This document shows, one piece after another, positions 17,328-25,588 of a stretch of 64,000 nucleotides of DNA (position 1 is the stretch's first letter; each line of letters starts with the position of its first letter). The translations under genes and the position numbers were made by a program. The stretch spans positions 1 through 64,000 of the forward strand of contig NZ_JAHRCY010000002.1 in NCBI RefSeq assembly GCF_019083965.1, read 5' to 3'. The stretch comes from Catellatospora tritici. GTDB taxonomy: Bacteria; Actinomycetota; Actinomycetes; Mycobacteriales; Micromonosporaceae. The notes below the pieces were generated by a model. It was not told where the DNA came from. It ran no database searches and saw only the letters and a program-made list of their open reading frames with translations.

Positions 17328-18086
17328 ATGCATGCATTCATCGATACGCTGCAGAAGCGTTCCGTCCGCTGGGGCATCACCTGCGCCGCGGCGGCCGTGG
17401 GCCTGGTCGTCACCATGCCGGGCACGGCGATGGCGTACGCCGCCTCCGCCCCCGGCACCATCAACACCGCGGGCAGCCCGCTCAACGTCCGGTCCGCGCC
17501 GGGCACCAACTACGACGGGTGGCGCACCGTCGCCGACGGCGCGGGCGTCACCCTGCTGTGCCAGACCACCGGCGAGACGGTCACCGGCACCTACGGCACC
17601 ACCAACGTGTGGGACCTCCTGTCCAACGGCGGCATGGTCTCCGACGCGTACGTGTACACCGGCTCGGACGGCCAGATCGTCAACACCTGCACCTACGTGG
17701 GGGCGGAGCCGTCGTCGAAGTCGAATCCGCGCTCGGCCAACGGGGCCATCAACTGGGCCTTCCAGCACTACGGCTCCACCGCGTACGAGAACCTGTGCCT
17801 GGCCTTCACCGCGCAGGCGTACGGCTGGGGCGGGTCGGGCTGGAACACCGCCGAGATCGGCGGCGACTGGGAGAGCAGCCACGGTTACCTGCACACCAGC
17901 GGTATCCCGCCGCGCGGCGCGCTGGTCTGGTACCACAACTCCGCCGGCAGTGGCCACGTCGCCATCAGCCTCGGCGAGGGCAAGGTCATCGGCACCTCGG
18001 TGGGCGGGAAGGTCGGCGTCGCCGGCTACACCGACCACGTGTCGTACCGCGGCTGGTCGGTGCCGTACTACCCGGTCGCCTGGTGA
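17328..18086 (+). CDS. Secreted SH3-like plus CHAP/NlpC-type peptidase-like protein
   Basis: A 252-residue exported protein. Residues 1-37 form a signal peptide (hydrophobic AAAAVGLVVTMPG, cleavage near AMAYA). Residues about 45-125 are a bacterial SH3-like domain (LNVRSAPGTNYDGW), which often binds peptidoglycan. Residues about 140-250 resemble a CHAP/NlpC-P60 fold, with a candidate catalytic Cys in YENLCLAFTAQAYGW and His in SAGSGHVAISLGEG. That suggests cleavage of cell-wall peptides. It is monocistronic, ends at a shared bidirectional terminator and is probably unrelated to the enediyne pathway. Confidence 0.82.
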   Translation: MHAFIDTLQKRSVRWGITCAAAAVGLVVTMPGTAMAYAASAPGTINTAGSPLNVRSAPGTNYDGWRTVADGAGVTLLCQTTGETVTGTYGTTNVWDLLSNGGMVSDAYVYTGSDGQIVNTCTYVGAEPSSKSNPRSANGAINWAFQHYGSTAYENLCLAFTAQAYGWGGSGWNTAEIGGDWESSHGYLHTSGIPPRGALVWYHNSAGSGHVAISLGEGKVIGTSVGGKVGVAGYTDHVSYRGWSVPYYPVAW

Positions 18087-18107
18087 ACCGGTCGCGCTGA
18101 GCAGCGC

Positions 18108-18140
18108 ATCGGCCCGGACGCGGGAGGCGTCCGGGCCGAT
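18108..18140. terminator. Bidirectional terminator
   Basis: A perfect 14-bp stem, ATCGGCCCGGACGC (18108-18121) with GCGTCCGGGCCGAT (18127-18140), and loop GGGAG, between the convergent CHAP-like and CMD-type genes. It can terminate both. Confidence 0.87.
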
Positions 18141-18144
18141 CGCG

Positions 18145-19257
18145 TCAGGCGACGTCCTCGGTGACGACAGCCTCCTTGTGCAACCCGACGGCCAGGTCCT
18201 CGGCCAGCCGGGCGCCGATGCGCCGGGCGGTGGTCATCGCGGCCCAACCGGTGACCGCCACCAGGGCGTCGTCACCGGGCCGGTCCCGCCGGAACTCCTC
18301 GATCACCCGCGGCGTCACCTGGTACGCCGCGAAGGCGGTGAGCATCACCAGCCGCCCGACGGGCTGGTCCGCCAGGGGCAGGCCCTGGACGGCGGTCTCC
18401 AGCCACACCCGGTTGGACAGGCCCGGACCCTCGGCGCCGCGCGCGTTCAGGCGCGTGAGCAGCAGCAGCCGCACCCGCTCGGGCACGTAGGCGCGACCGC
18501 ACGCGTCGTACGCCTCGGCCGCGCGCGACCACGCCGCCGCGATGTCCGGCATGCCCGCGGCCCACGCCATGTCACTGGGCAGCGCGGCGGGCGGCAGCAG
18601 CCCGAGCGACTGCCCGGTGCTGTTGGACCGCCGGGCGATGCCGCCCATCACCCGGGCCGCGAGCTTGAGCAGCGCCCGACGGCCGCCGCCGGAGACGCCC
18701 GGCGGCAGCGGCGTGTCCGGCAGGAAGATGTTGACCATGCGGTTGATGTAGTGGAAGGTCACCGCGGTGCCGATCAGCTCTGGCGCCTGTCCCGCGTGGA
18801 ACGGCGCCGGGGCGAGCTGCCCCGACAGGCCGCTGGCGCGTCCCCACCGAGCCAGCGCGCGCAGGTGCGGGTCGGTGATCTCGTCGACGCGGTCGGCGGC
18901 CACGGCGGCGGCGTCCGGATGCCCGCCGACCAGCCCCGACAGCGTGGAACTGTGAATGTCGACGCAGTACGGACAGGCGTTTGCCTGCGACACCGCCGAG
19001 GCGACCAACTCCCGGACGGCCCGGGTGGTGCCCCGCTCGACCAGCAGCGTCTCGCGCAGCACGGTCCAGCCCGCGGCGAGCATCTCCGGGACGGGCGAAT
19101 GCAGGATCAGTGGTGGGGCGAGCATGCCGAACTCCCGTTCGACCTGCTCGTAGACCTGCGCGACGAGGCCGTCCGCGGCGGTCGGGCTGACCGGGCGGAT
19201 GTGCTTGACATGGCTCAGCGTCGGGCGGCGGGACACCAGGGCGAGCAGTGACGCCAT
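18145..19257 (-). CDS. Carboxymuconolactone decarboxylase/AhpD-type protein with CPYC-H motif, copy A
   Basis: A 370-residue, all-helical protein with the AhpD-like redox motif ANACPYCVDIHS at about residues 102-113 (CxxC...H, the peroxidase/disulfide centre of the family). The usual AhpD is about 175 residues; this is roughly double, with a second helical half bearing an SNRVWLETAVQGLPL-like repeat of the fold. The ATG at 19257 follows AAAGGT. It is clearly paralogous to the protein at 22056 (same HYINRMVN/HYLTRMVN and AYQV.....EFR blocks). A disulfide or peroxide chemistry role in the enediyne pathway is inferred. It lies downstream of the GMC/DUF5987 genes on the same strand. Confidence 0.83.
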   Translation of the reverse strand: MASLLALVSRRPTLSHVKHIRPVSPTAADGLVAQVYEQVEREFGMLAPPLILHSPVPEMLAAGWTVLRETLLVERGTTRAVRELVASAVSQANACPYCVDIHSSTLSGLVGGHPDAAAVAADRVDEITDPHLRALARWGRASGLSGQLAPAPFHAGQAPELIGTAVTFHYINRMVNIFLPDTPLPPGVSGGGRRALLKLAARVMGGIARRSNSTGQSLGLLPPAALPSDMAWAAGMPDIAAAWSRAAEAYDACGRAYVPERVRLLLLTRLNARGAEGPGLSNRVWLETAVQGLPLADQPVGRLVMLTAFAAYQVTPRVIEEFRRDRPGDDALVAVTGWAAMTTARRIGARLAEDLAVGLHKEAVVTEDVA

Positions 19258-19287
19258 GGCGATACCTTTCTGCTGGTGGGGTACCTG

Positions 19288-19333
19288 CGCCGCACGGCCG
19301 CAGCGGCAGGGGTGCCGCTGCGGCCGTGCGGCG
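19288..19333 (-). terminator. Very strong 21-bp hairpin between the GMC and CMD genes
   Basis: A perfect 21-bp stem (19288-19308 with 19313-19333), nearly all G:C, and loop GGGG. It lies 7 nt after the stop of the GMC gene and 31 nt before the start of the CMD copy A gene on the same strand. It could be a terminator, an attenuator or an mRNA-stabilising hairpin. Confidence 0.75.
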
Positions 19334-19339
19334 GGGCGG

Positions 19340-21007
19340 TCAGCTGGTGGCGCCGACCTTGACCTTCGTGACCTTCGTGAGCTTCGTGGTGGTGGTGTGG
19401 CCGGGGATCGGCGCGCCGTAGGTGCAGCGCACACCCCGCTCGTTGAGCGCTTTCACGATGCCGGGCATGGCCCGCTCGGCCAGGGCCGAGATGGTCAGCG
19501 CTGGGTTCACCGTCAGCCCGCAGGGCACCGCCGAACCGTCGGTGACGAAGATGCCGGGGTGGCCGCGCAGCTCGTGCCGGTCGTCCAGGGCCGAGGTCTC
19601 CGGGTCGTCGCCGATGCGGCACGACGACAGCGGATGCACCGTGTAGGCCCCGACCAGGTCGTTGGTCCACGGCGCGACCTTGGCGATGCCGTCGCGTTCG
19701 ACGATGTCCTTGACGTCGGCGTCGGACAGGTTCCAGCCGCGCCAGGTGTTGGCCGTCGGCTTGTACGACAGCGGCCCGTGCCCCAGCATCTGCTGCGAGA
19801 ACCGGTTGGCGTTGCCCGTCTCCGGCGGGGGCCCGAACACGCCCTCGTTGTCGTCCTCGGACATGGTGAAGATGGTCAGCCAGGACTTCCACTCCCGCAG
19901 CAGGTCCTTCTTGCGCGGCCCGAACCAGGTCGGGTCGCCCGGCGCGCCGGTCGCCCCGGGCACCTGGGCCAGGATGGTGCCCAGCCCCGGCGGGAAGTAC
20001 AGCTGCTCCAGCGAGTAGCGCTCGTACTCGGGCAGGTTGCCGTCGAGCTTGTCCCAGCTGGCCACGACCGGACCCCGGCCGATCTGGTGCGCCTCGTACG
20101 GCACCCCGTCGCCGCGGTCCAGGCCCAGCACGTCGCGGACCTTGTCTTCGTCGAACACGACGGTGTTCAGCCGCTCGCCGTTGCCGGAGAAGTAGCGCCC
20201 GACGGCGTGCGGCATCTTGCCGAGATACTTCTCCGAGCGCTGCAGGATGGGCGGGGTGGCGCCGGTGCCGGCCGCCACGATCACGATCTTGGCTTCGATC
20301 GTGCCCGCCTCGTGCAGGATGCGGTAGTCGGAGTCGTCGACGATGCGGTAGTGCACCCGGTAGCCGCCGTCGTCGGTGCGCTCCAGGTGCTGCACCTCGT
20401 GCAGCGGCCGGATCTGCGCCCCGTGCGACTGCGCCGCGGGCAGGTAGTTGAGCAGCAGCGACTTCTTGGCGTCGAACTTGCAGCCGCCCATCATCCAGTT
20501 GCAGTTGGTGCACTGGTCGGTGTCGACGGCCGAGGGCACCGGGTTGGCGGTGCGCCCGGCGTGGTTGCAGGCCGCGGCCCAGATGCCGCCGCCGTAGGGC
20601 ACCGTCTCCCACGGGGTCATGGTCACCGGCAGCGACTCGCTGACGCGGTCGTACCAGGGGTCGAGGGTGTCGCGGTCGATCGCGGCGGGCCACATGCGGC
20701 GCCCGATGCTGCCGTGCCGCTCGAAGATGTACCGCGGCGCGCGCGGCATCGTGGCGAAGTAGACCACGCTGCCGCCGCCGACGCAGTTGCCGGACAGGAT
20801 GCTCATCCCGTCGCCGACCACGAAGTCGAAGATCCGCGTGTACGACGACCCCAGCTTGAAGTCGTGGTCGAAGTCGTCGGCGGCCAGCCACGGGCCGCGC
20901 TCCAGCACCACGACCCGCGCACCCCCGGCGGCCAGGTGGTACGCGGCGATGGCGCCGCCGAACCCGCTGCCGATGACGACGACGTCGGTGCTCTCGATGC
21001 TGTTCAC
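19340..21007 (-). CDS. GMC-type FAD oxidoreductase, cholesterol oxidase-like (possible E9-like enediyne oxidoreductase)
   Basis: A 555-residue flavoenzyme. FAD motif VVVIGSGFGGAIAAYHLA begins at about residue 8. The region GNCVGGGSVVYFATMPRAP matches the cholesterol oxidase/GMC signature. The motif CTNCNWMMGGCKFDAK is Cys-rich and unusual for plain GMC enzymes. The C-terminal block TVHPLSSCRIGDD and VTDGSAVPCGLTVNPALTI carries the catalytic His/Asn. The GTG at 21007 overlaps the stop of DUF5987 by 4 nt, so the two are translationally coupled. Nine-membered enediyne clusters encode an oxidoreductase called E9; from memory this resembles it, but it needs a database comparison. Confidence 0.85.
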   Translation of the reverse strand: MNSIESTDVVVIGSGFGGAIAAYHLAAGGARVVVLERGPWLAADDFDHDFKLGSSYTRIFDFVVGDGMSILSGNCVGGGSVVYFATMPRAPRYIFERHGSIGRRMWPAAIDRDTLDPWYDRVSESLPVTMTPWETVPYGGGIWAAACNHAGRTANPVPSAVDTDQCTNCNWMMGGCKFDAKKSLLLNYLPAAQSHGAQIRPLHEVQHLERTDDGGYRVHYRIVDDSDYRILHEAGTIEAKIVIVAAGTGATPPILQRSEKYLGKMPHAVGRYFSGNGERLNTVVFDEDKVRDVLGLDRGDGVPYEAHQIGRGPVVASWDKLDGNLPEYERYSLEQLYFPPGLGTILAQVPGATGAPGDPTWFGPRKKDLLREWKSWLTIFTMSEDDNEGVFGPPPETGNANRFSQQMLGHGPLSYKPTANTWRGWNLSDADVKDIVERDGIAKVAPWTNDLVGAYTVHPLSSCRIGDDPETSALDDRHELRGHPGIFVTDGSAVPCGLTVNPALTISALAERAMPGIVKALNERGVRCTYGAPIPGHTTTTKLTKVTKVKVGATS

Positions 21008-21573
21008 GCCAGGCTCCCGGTCGAGTTGGTCTGCGGGTGGAGGTCGGACAGCGCACGCCCGTAGGAGTAGCGCGGGAAGCGCCAGAGCCCGTCGGGGTTC
21101 GGCTTGGCGTAGCCGATGATCTTCAGCCCGGGATGGCCCTGGGCCAGCGCGTCGTGGGTGCTCATGTGCGCCGCGCTGTCGAACGCCATGTTGCAGAACA
21201 GGGCCAGGCCCACCCACAGCGTCTTCTCGGGATGCTCGGGGTGGCACAGCCGCTGGACCAGCCTGGTGCGGTGGTCGTGGTTCAGCGCCACGAACGCGGG
21301 CAGCGCCTCGTCGAGGGCGAGGTCGAGCTCGCCCGCGTAGAGCGACGCCTGCAGATTCAGCAGCTGGGCCAAGCCTTCCAGGGAGTGGGCGAGGCCGCCC
21401 GCGGGGTCTTCGAGCATCGCCAGGGCGCCGGCTTCGACAGCACCGCCGTCCTCGGCTGCGCCGGCGATCGCGTGGTCGTCGGGCGACCGCTTGGCACCGG
21501 GGATGATCGTGTCCGCGAACGCCTCGAGCGTCATGACGCGCGACGCTTCAGGGTCGGGAATTTCGGTGTGCAC
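21004..21573 (-). CDS. DUF5987 / gluconate dehydrogenase subunit 3-like protein (possible E8-like)
   Basis: A 189-residue protein beginning with the helix MTLEAFADTIIPGAKRSPDD, the usual opening of the gluconate 2-dehydrogenase subunit 3-like family. It has no signal peptide. A GTG start at 21573 has AGGAGG 7 nt upstream. Its stop overlaps the GTG of the GMC oxidoreductase (GTGA), so the products are probably made in equal amounts and form a complex, as in gluconate dehydrogenase. Nine-membered enediyne clusters carry an unassigned E8 next to E9; equivalence is a guess from order. Confidence 0.78.
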   Translation of the reverse strand: MHTEIPDPEASRVMTLEAFADTIIPGAKRSPDDHAIAGAAEDGGAVEAGALAMLEDPAGGLAHSLEGLAQLLNLQASLYAGELDLALDEALPAFVALNHDHRTRLVQRLCHPEHPEKTLWVGLALFCNMAFDSAAHMSTHDALAQGHPGLKIIGYAKPNPDGLWRFPRYSYGRALSDLHPQTNSTGSLA

Positions 21574-22055
21574 GGGGGCGCCTCCTGCCTAGGGATGGGC
21601 ACACGGGATGGTCAGGACAAGGGCAGGCATGCCTCGCACACCGATTACGCTTTCCGTCGAAAGCGCGTCGGAATGCGGGCGCGGCTCATTCACACAGTGC
21701 CCCGATCGTTGATTGGGGAACGGTTCACTGCCGCATCATCGTGTGTTCGGCGTTCCTGCAGCCGCATCTCTCTGGTTGCTGAGGAGTGCCGCTATCCATT
21801 CCGGGCATCGATCGAAGTGACACGCCATTGCGACACCAATCGCGACACGCCGGAAACCGTTCCCATCGAAAATGGATAGCGCACAGGTAGAACGATGTGC
21901 GGTGCGCGCGGCGGCACGCGATTTCTCCGAAGGTGCTCGCCTGGGCCGCCGCCGTTGCGTCCGGCGCGGACAGCCCAATACTGGGAAAGGATCGCCATGT
22001 CTGGATCGCCGCCGCCGGCGCGACGGGCGGGCGACCAGCCGCAGGGGAGGCAGGC
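21574..22055. other. 482-nt divergent control region between the GMC/DUF5987 and CMD-B transcription units
   Basis: No gene is supported here. The stretch is richer in A/T than the flanks and contains several symmetric elements: an imperfect dyad CCCCGATC...GATTGGGG (21700-21718), an inverted GCTATCCATT pair (21791-21880) and a TCGCGACA half-site (21840-21847). It must hold promoters for both directions. Confidence 0.6.
21791..21880. promoter_or_regulatory. Inverted GCTATCCATT pair
   Basis: GCTATCCATT (21791-21800) and its exact reverse complement AATGGATAGC (21871-21880) flank 70 nt. The same 10-mer occurs at 36499-36508, upstream of the MerR gene. It could be a site for a DNA-looping or paired-dimer regulator. 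TTGCGACACCAATCGCGACA lies between the arms. Confidence 0.5.
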
Positions 22056-23150
22056 ATGCTCATCGCCCGTATCGCGTCGTCAGTGGTCCAGCGTCAGGTC
22101 AAGTACGTCACCCCGGTGCCCGTGGCGGCCGCGCGGGGCGAACTGGCCGAGGTCTACACGCAGGTCGCCGAGGAGATGGGCCTGGTCGTCCCGCCGGTGC
22201 AGCTGCACTCGGTGTCGCCCCGGCTGGCGGCGGCGTACTGGGCGCTCATGCGCGAGCCGATGCTGCCCACCGACACCGTGGACCGCGCGGCCAAGGAGGC
22301 GGTGGCGACCGTGGTCTCGGTGGCCAACATCTGCCCCTACTGCGTGGACATGCACAGCGTCGGCATGTACGACCTGGCCACCGAGCACGACGCCGAGGCG
22401 CTGGTCGCCGACCGGGTGGACGAGCTGGACGACGCCCGGGTGCGCGCGGTCGCGGCCTGGGCGCGCACCGCGGCCCAACCCGACGACCCGGCCGCCGTGC
22501 CCGCGCCGTTCGCCGAGGCCGACCGGCCGGAACTGGTCGGGGTGCTGGTCAGCCTGCACTACCTGACCCGCATGGTGAACGTGTTCCTGTCCAGCTTCCT
22601 GCTGCCGCCGGGCCTCGGCCCGGCCGCCCGGCGCCGGTTCAAGCGCGGGGTGAGCCGGGTGCTGCGCCCGACCCTGCGCGACCCGCGCGCCCCGGGCCGG
22701 TCGCTGCCGCTGCTGCCGCCCGCACCGCTGCCACCCGACGCGGCCTGGGCGAAGGACAATCCGGTGATCGCCGCCGCGGTCGCCCGCGCCTACGCCGCGT
22801 TCGAGGACGCCGGGCAGCGGGTGCTCTCCGCGGAGGTGCGCGAGCTGGTCAACCGGCGGCTGGACAGCTGGCGCGGCGAGGAGACCGGGCTCAGCCGCCA
22901 GTGGTGCGAACGGCTGATCGCCGGGCTCGGCCCGGCCGACCAGGCCGCGGCGCGGCTGGCGCTGCTGACGGCGCTGGCGTCGTACCAGGTGGACGCCGAT
23001 GTGGTGGATGAGTTCCGGGCCTGGCATCCGGGGGAGGCGGCGCTGGTCGAGGTGGCTGCCTGGGCCAGTTGCGCGGCGGCCCGCCGAGTGGGCGGCTGGC
23101 ATCTGCCGACCGGCGCGCAGCTTCCGTCAAGTGGCCATATTGCTTGGTAG
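22056..23150 (+). CDS. Carboxymuconolactone decarboxylase/AhpD-type protein with CPYC-H motif, copy B
   Basis: A 364-residue helical protein, paralogue of the gene at 18145. The redox motif is ANICPYCVDMHS (about residues 92-103), with the helix VDRAAKEAVATVVSV just before it, as in AhpD. Blocks SLHYLTRMVNVFL and ALASYQVDADVVDEFR correspond to those of copy A. The ATG at 22056 follows GGGGAGG. It opens the plus-strand gene series that leads to the polyketide synthase. Two long AhpD-type copies on either side of a divergent promoter suggest a real pathway role, perhaps thiol or peroxide handling; this is inference. Confidence 0.84.
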   Translation: MLIARIASSVVQRQVKYVTPVPVAAARGELAEVYTQVAEEMGLVVPPVQLHSVSPRLAAAYWALMREPMLPTDTVDRAAKEAVATVVSVANICPYCVDMHSVGMYDLATEHDAEALVADRVDELDDARVRAVAAWARTAAQPDDPAAVPAPFAEADRPELVGVLVSLHYLTRMVNVFLSSFLLPPGLGPAARRRFKRGVSRVLRPTLRDPRAPGRSLPLLPPAPLPPDAAWAKDNPVIAAAVARAYAAFEDAGQRVLSAEVRELVNRRLDSWRGEETGLSRQWCERLIAGLGPADQAAARLALLTALASYQVDADVVDEFRAWHPGEAALVEVAAWASCAAARRVGGWHLPTGAQLPSSGHIAW

Positions 23151-23292
23151 ACGGCCTGAGAGAGCATTTTGGAAGATGTGCGAGGTGAGGTTTGCCTATC
23201 ACGCTGTACCGGTCGCCGCACGGATTGCGTAGCGATCGCCGCCGGGTCGTCGACGACTGTCGGTGGTGGATTCTGTCGACAGGGGAGGGGAC

Positions 23293-23868
23293 GTGACGAC
23301 CTTCGAGGCGTCGACCGGGCGCAGCCCGGCCACGACCGGCTGGCTCAACGCGGCCGGCCACCGCACCGCACTGAACGTGTTCATGTTCGTCGTGCTGGCC
23401 CACTGGGCCGAGCATCTGACCCAGGCGTACCAGATCTGGGTGCTGGACCGGCCGAGGCCGCAGGCCCGGGGCGTGCTCGGCCAGTTCTTCCCGTGGCTGG
23501 TCTCGTCGGAGTGGCTGCACTACGGGTACGCCCTGGTGATGGTCATCGGGCTGTTCCTGCTGCGCAAGGGCTTCACCGGCCGCTCGTACATCTGGTGGAT
23601 GATCGCGTTCGGCATCCAGTTCTGGCACCACATCGAGCACCTGCTCCTGTTCATCCAGGCGCAGTCGCACACGATGTTCTTCGGCAAGGCCGTGCCGACG
23701 AGCATCGCGCAGCTGGTCTTCCCTCGGGTGGAGCTGCACCTGTTCTACAACACGATCGTGTTCCTGCCGATGGTTGTCGCGATGTACCTGCACCTGCGGC
23801 CGAACCAGGTGGAGTTCCGCGCGGCCGCGTGCACCTGCGCGGCCCGGCCGGTGGCCGCCGCGGCGTGA
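23293..23868 (+). CDS. His-rich polytopic membrane protein, unknown
   Basis: A 191-residue protein with about four hydrophobic helices. Several carry paired His residues: HWAEHLTQ in helix 1, HYGY in helix 2, FWHHIEHLLLF in helix 3 and ELHLFYN in helix 4. A Cys pair lies in the tail (AACTCAA). Clustered His in membrane helices suggests binding of haem or a metal such as copper or iron, but I do not recognise the family. The GTG at 23293 is chosen because AGGGGAGGGG precedes it; earlier in-frame GTGs lack a site. Its stop overlaps the ATG of the CopC-domain gene by 1 nt, so the two act together. Confidence 0.72.
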   Translation: MTTFEASTGRSPATTGWLNAAGHRTALNVFMFVVLAHWAEHLTQAYQIWVLDRPRPQARGVLGQFFPWLVSSEWLHYGYALVMVIGLFLLRKGFTGRSYIWWMIAFGIQFWHHIEHLLLFIQAQSHTMFFGKAVPTSIAQLVFPRVELHLFYNTIVFLPMVVAMYLHLRPNQVEFRAAACTCAARPVAAAA

Positions 23869-24449
23869 TGGCGGCCTTGAGCGACGTGCGCGACCCGGGT
23901 GAGACGATGCCCGGGTCGCGCCGCTTGTGGACCCGAATCGGCACGGTCCTGATGGCCGCCGTGATCGTGGGGACGGCGGTGCTGTCGCTGTTCGTCGACA
24001 CCGAACCACCCGGTCTGAGCCGGATCCGCCCCGCCGACGGCGCGGTGGTCGGCACCGCGCCGACCGAGGTGGAGCTGACCTTCGCGGGTGACTTCGAGCC
24101 GCGCGAGGCGCACGTGACCGTCGCCGACGCGTCCGGTCGGACCGTGGGCGACCGGGTGCGGGTCGACGGGGACGTCGTCGGGGTGCCGGTCACCATCACG
24201 GCCGACGGCGCCTACCTGGTCGCGTACCACATCGTGCTGGCCGACGGCCAGATCCTGGCCGGTCAGGGTGGTTTCCGGTACACCCGGGGCGCCGCCGACA
24301 GCGCCCCCGCCGACGCCCCCCAGCCCGAGGCGTCCGCGCACTCCCACGGCAGTGACGACCCCCTGAACATCGCCCTGACCTTCCTGGCCGCCGCGCTGGT
24401 GGCGTTCATGGTCATGCTCATGGTGCAGCGGCCCCGACCCCGGGCGTGA
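23868..24449 (+). CDS. CopC-domain membrane-anchored protein
   Basis: A 193-residue protein. An N-terminal helix (residues about 25-42, VLMAAVIVGTAVLSLFV) is followed by a CopC/YobA-type beta-sandwich: LSRIRPADGAVVGTAPTEVELTF and later VAYHIVLADGQILAGQGGFRY. A second TM helix lies near the C-terminus (LTFLAAALVAFMVMLMV). Classical CopC binds Cu(II) through the His at the mature N-terminus; here the equivalent region reads EPPGLSRI with no His, so binding may be altered. A His pair (AHSHGSDD) lies before the second helix. It is translationally coupled to the His-rich membrane protein. Role in the cluster unknown. Confidence 0.8.
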   Translation: MAALSDVRDPGETMPGSRRLWTRIGTVLMAAVIVGTAVLSLFVDTEPPGLSRIRPADGAVVGTAPTEVELTFAGDFEPREAHVTVADASGRTVGDRVRVDGDVVGVPVTITADGAYLVAYHIVLADGQILAGQGGFRYTRGAADSAPADAPQPEASAHSHGSDDPLNIALTFLAAALVAFMVMLMVQRPRPRA

Positions 24450-24464
24450 CACCCCGCGCGAACT

Positions 24465-24493
24465 GCGCACATCCGGATAAGCGCACATCTGGA
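24465..24493. promoter_or_regulatory. 16-bp-period direct repeat upstream of the first UnbL gene
   Basis: GCGCACATCCGGA (24465-24477) and GCGCACATCTGGA (24481-24493) are 13-nt direct repeats with one mismatch. The first continues into TCCGGATAA (24472-24480), the same string found before the GMC gene (10276) and within the AraC-gene dyad (36177). A regulator site is likely. Confidence 0.5.
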
Positions 24494-24577
24494 GACGCTG
24501 TGGCGGCGGGCCGCGTACCACGATGAGGGACAGCCCGCCGACCTGGCGGAGCGTGACTCCTCAGGTACGGAGGAACC

Positions 24578-25576
24578 ATGGCAACGACCCTCGGCTCACT
24601 GCGCAACCTGATGATGACGCCGTCACTGGCCGACGTGAGCTTCGCCAAGCGCGGGTTCCCGATCGTGCCGACCGCCGCGACCCGGCGACTGGAAGCGATC
24701 CCGCAGTCGGTGATCTGCGGGTTCGAATGGGGCATCGACTCCCGCGGTCTGTGGGAGGTCGAGCGGCGGCTGGAGCTGGTCGAACCGGAGATGCGCGGCT
24801 TCGCCTACGAGGGCGCCACGATGGCGTTCACGGTGCGCGACGCGATGGCGGGCGGCCGCGGCACCCGCACCCGTGACCTGCTGATGGGCCCCGGCCAGCC
24901 GCACATCTTCCTCACCTACATCGGCATCGGCTTCGCGATGGCGCGACTGCCGCGGCCGCTGTGGAAGAACGTCATCCCCGACCTCACCGGCACGCCCTAC
25001 CACCCGACCATGAGCTGGCTGGCCGTGGACGGGCTCGGTTTCGACCGGGCGTACTTCGACACCAAGGACTGGGTCGACAACCGGCGCCGCCCCAAGCCCT
25101 ATCCGTTCGCCGGACACCCGGAGTACTTCGCGCGCGCCTGGGACCAGGGTGTGGGCCGGGCACTCTGGTTCATCCACGGCGGCGTGGTCCGCAACGTCGC
25201 GGCCGGGGTGGGCCGGTTCGAGGCCGATCGCCACGCCGACCTGTGGAGCGGGGTGGGCCTGGCGGCCACCTTCGCCGGTGGATCCACTCCGGACGGTCTC
25301 ACCGAGCTGCGTGAGCTGGCCGGTGCGTACGCGGCGGACCTGGCCCAGGGCAGCGTCTTCGCCGCCAAGGCCCGCTCGTACTCGGGGTTCGCGCCGCTGC
25401 ACAGCGAGCAGGCGGTGTCCGCGCTGGCCGGGATCAGTCTGGCCGAGGCGGCCGAGTTCGCCGACGAGGTGGCCGTGGGCGGCCTGCAGCCCGCGCACGG
25501 GGAGCCCGACTACGAGGTGTGGCGCGCCCGCGTGCGCGCCCGATTCGTGGCCGCCAAAGCCGTGCGGACGCACTGA
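24578..25576 (+). CDS. Enediyne biosynthesis DUF1702/UnbL-like protein, copy 1
   Basis: A 332-residue DUF1702 protein, the E3/UnbL family of the conserved enediyne cassette. Family blocks are RGFAYEGATMAFTVRDAM, MARLPRPLWK, VDGLGFDRAYFDT, WDQGVGRALWF and SGVGLAATFAGG. There is no known cofactor motif and the reaction is not established; the family is genetically required for enediyne core formation. The ATG at 24578 follows CGGAGGAA. It precedes a second DUF1702 gene but is separated from it by a strong hairpin at 25589, so it may form its own unit or belong with the CopC genes upstream. Confidence 0.88.
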   Translation: MATTLGSLRNLMMTPSLADVSFAKRGFPIVPTAATRRLEAIPQSVICGFEWGIDSRGLWEVERRLELVEPEMRGFAYEGATMAFTVRDAMAGGRGTRTRDLLMGPGQPHIFLTYIGIGFAMARLPRPLWKNVIPDLTGTPYHPTMSWLAVDGLGFDRAYFDTKDWVDNRRRPKPYPFAGHPEYFARAWDQGVGRALWFIHGGVVRNVAAGVGRFEADRHADLWSGVGLAATFAGGSTPDGLTELRELAGAYAADLAQGSVFAAKARSYSGFAPLHSEQAVSALAGISLAEAAEFADEVAVGGLQPAHGEPDYEVWRARVRARFVAAKAVRTH

Positions 25577-25588
25577 CGTTACAGGTGT

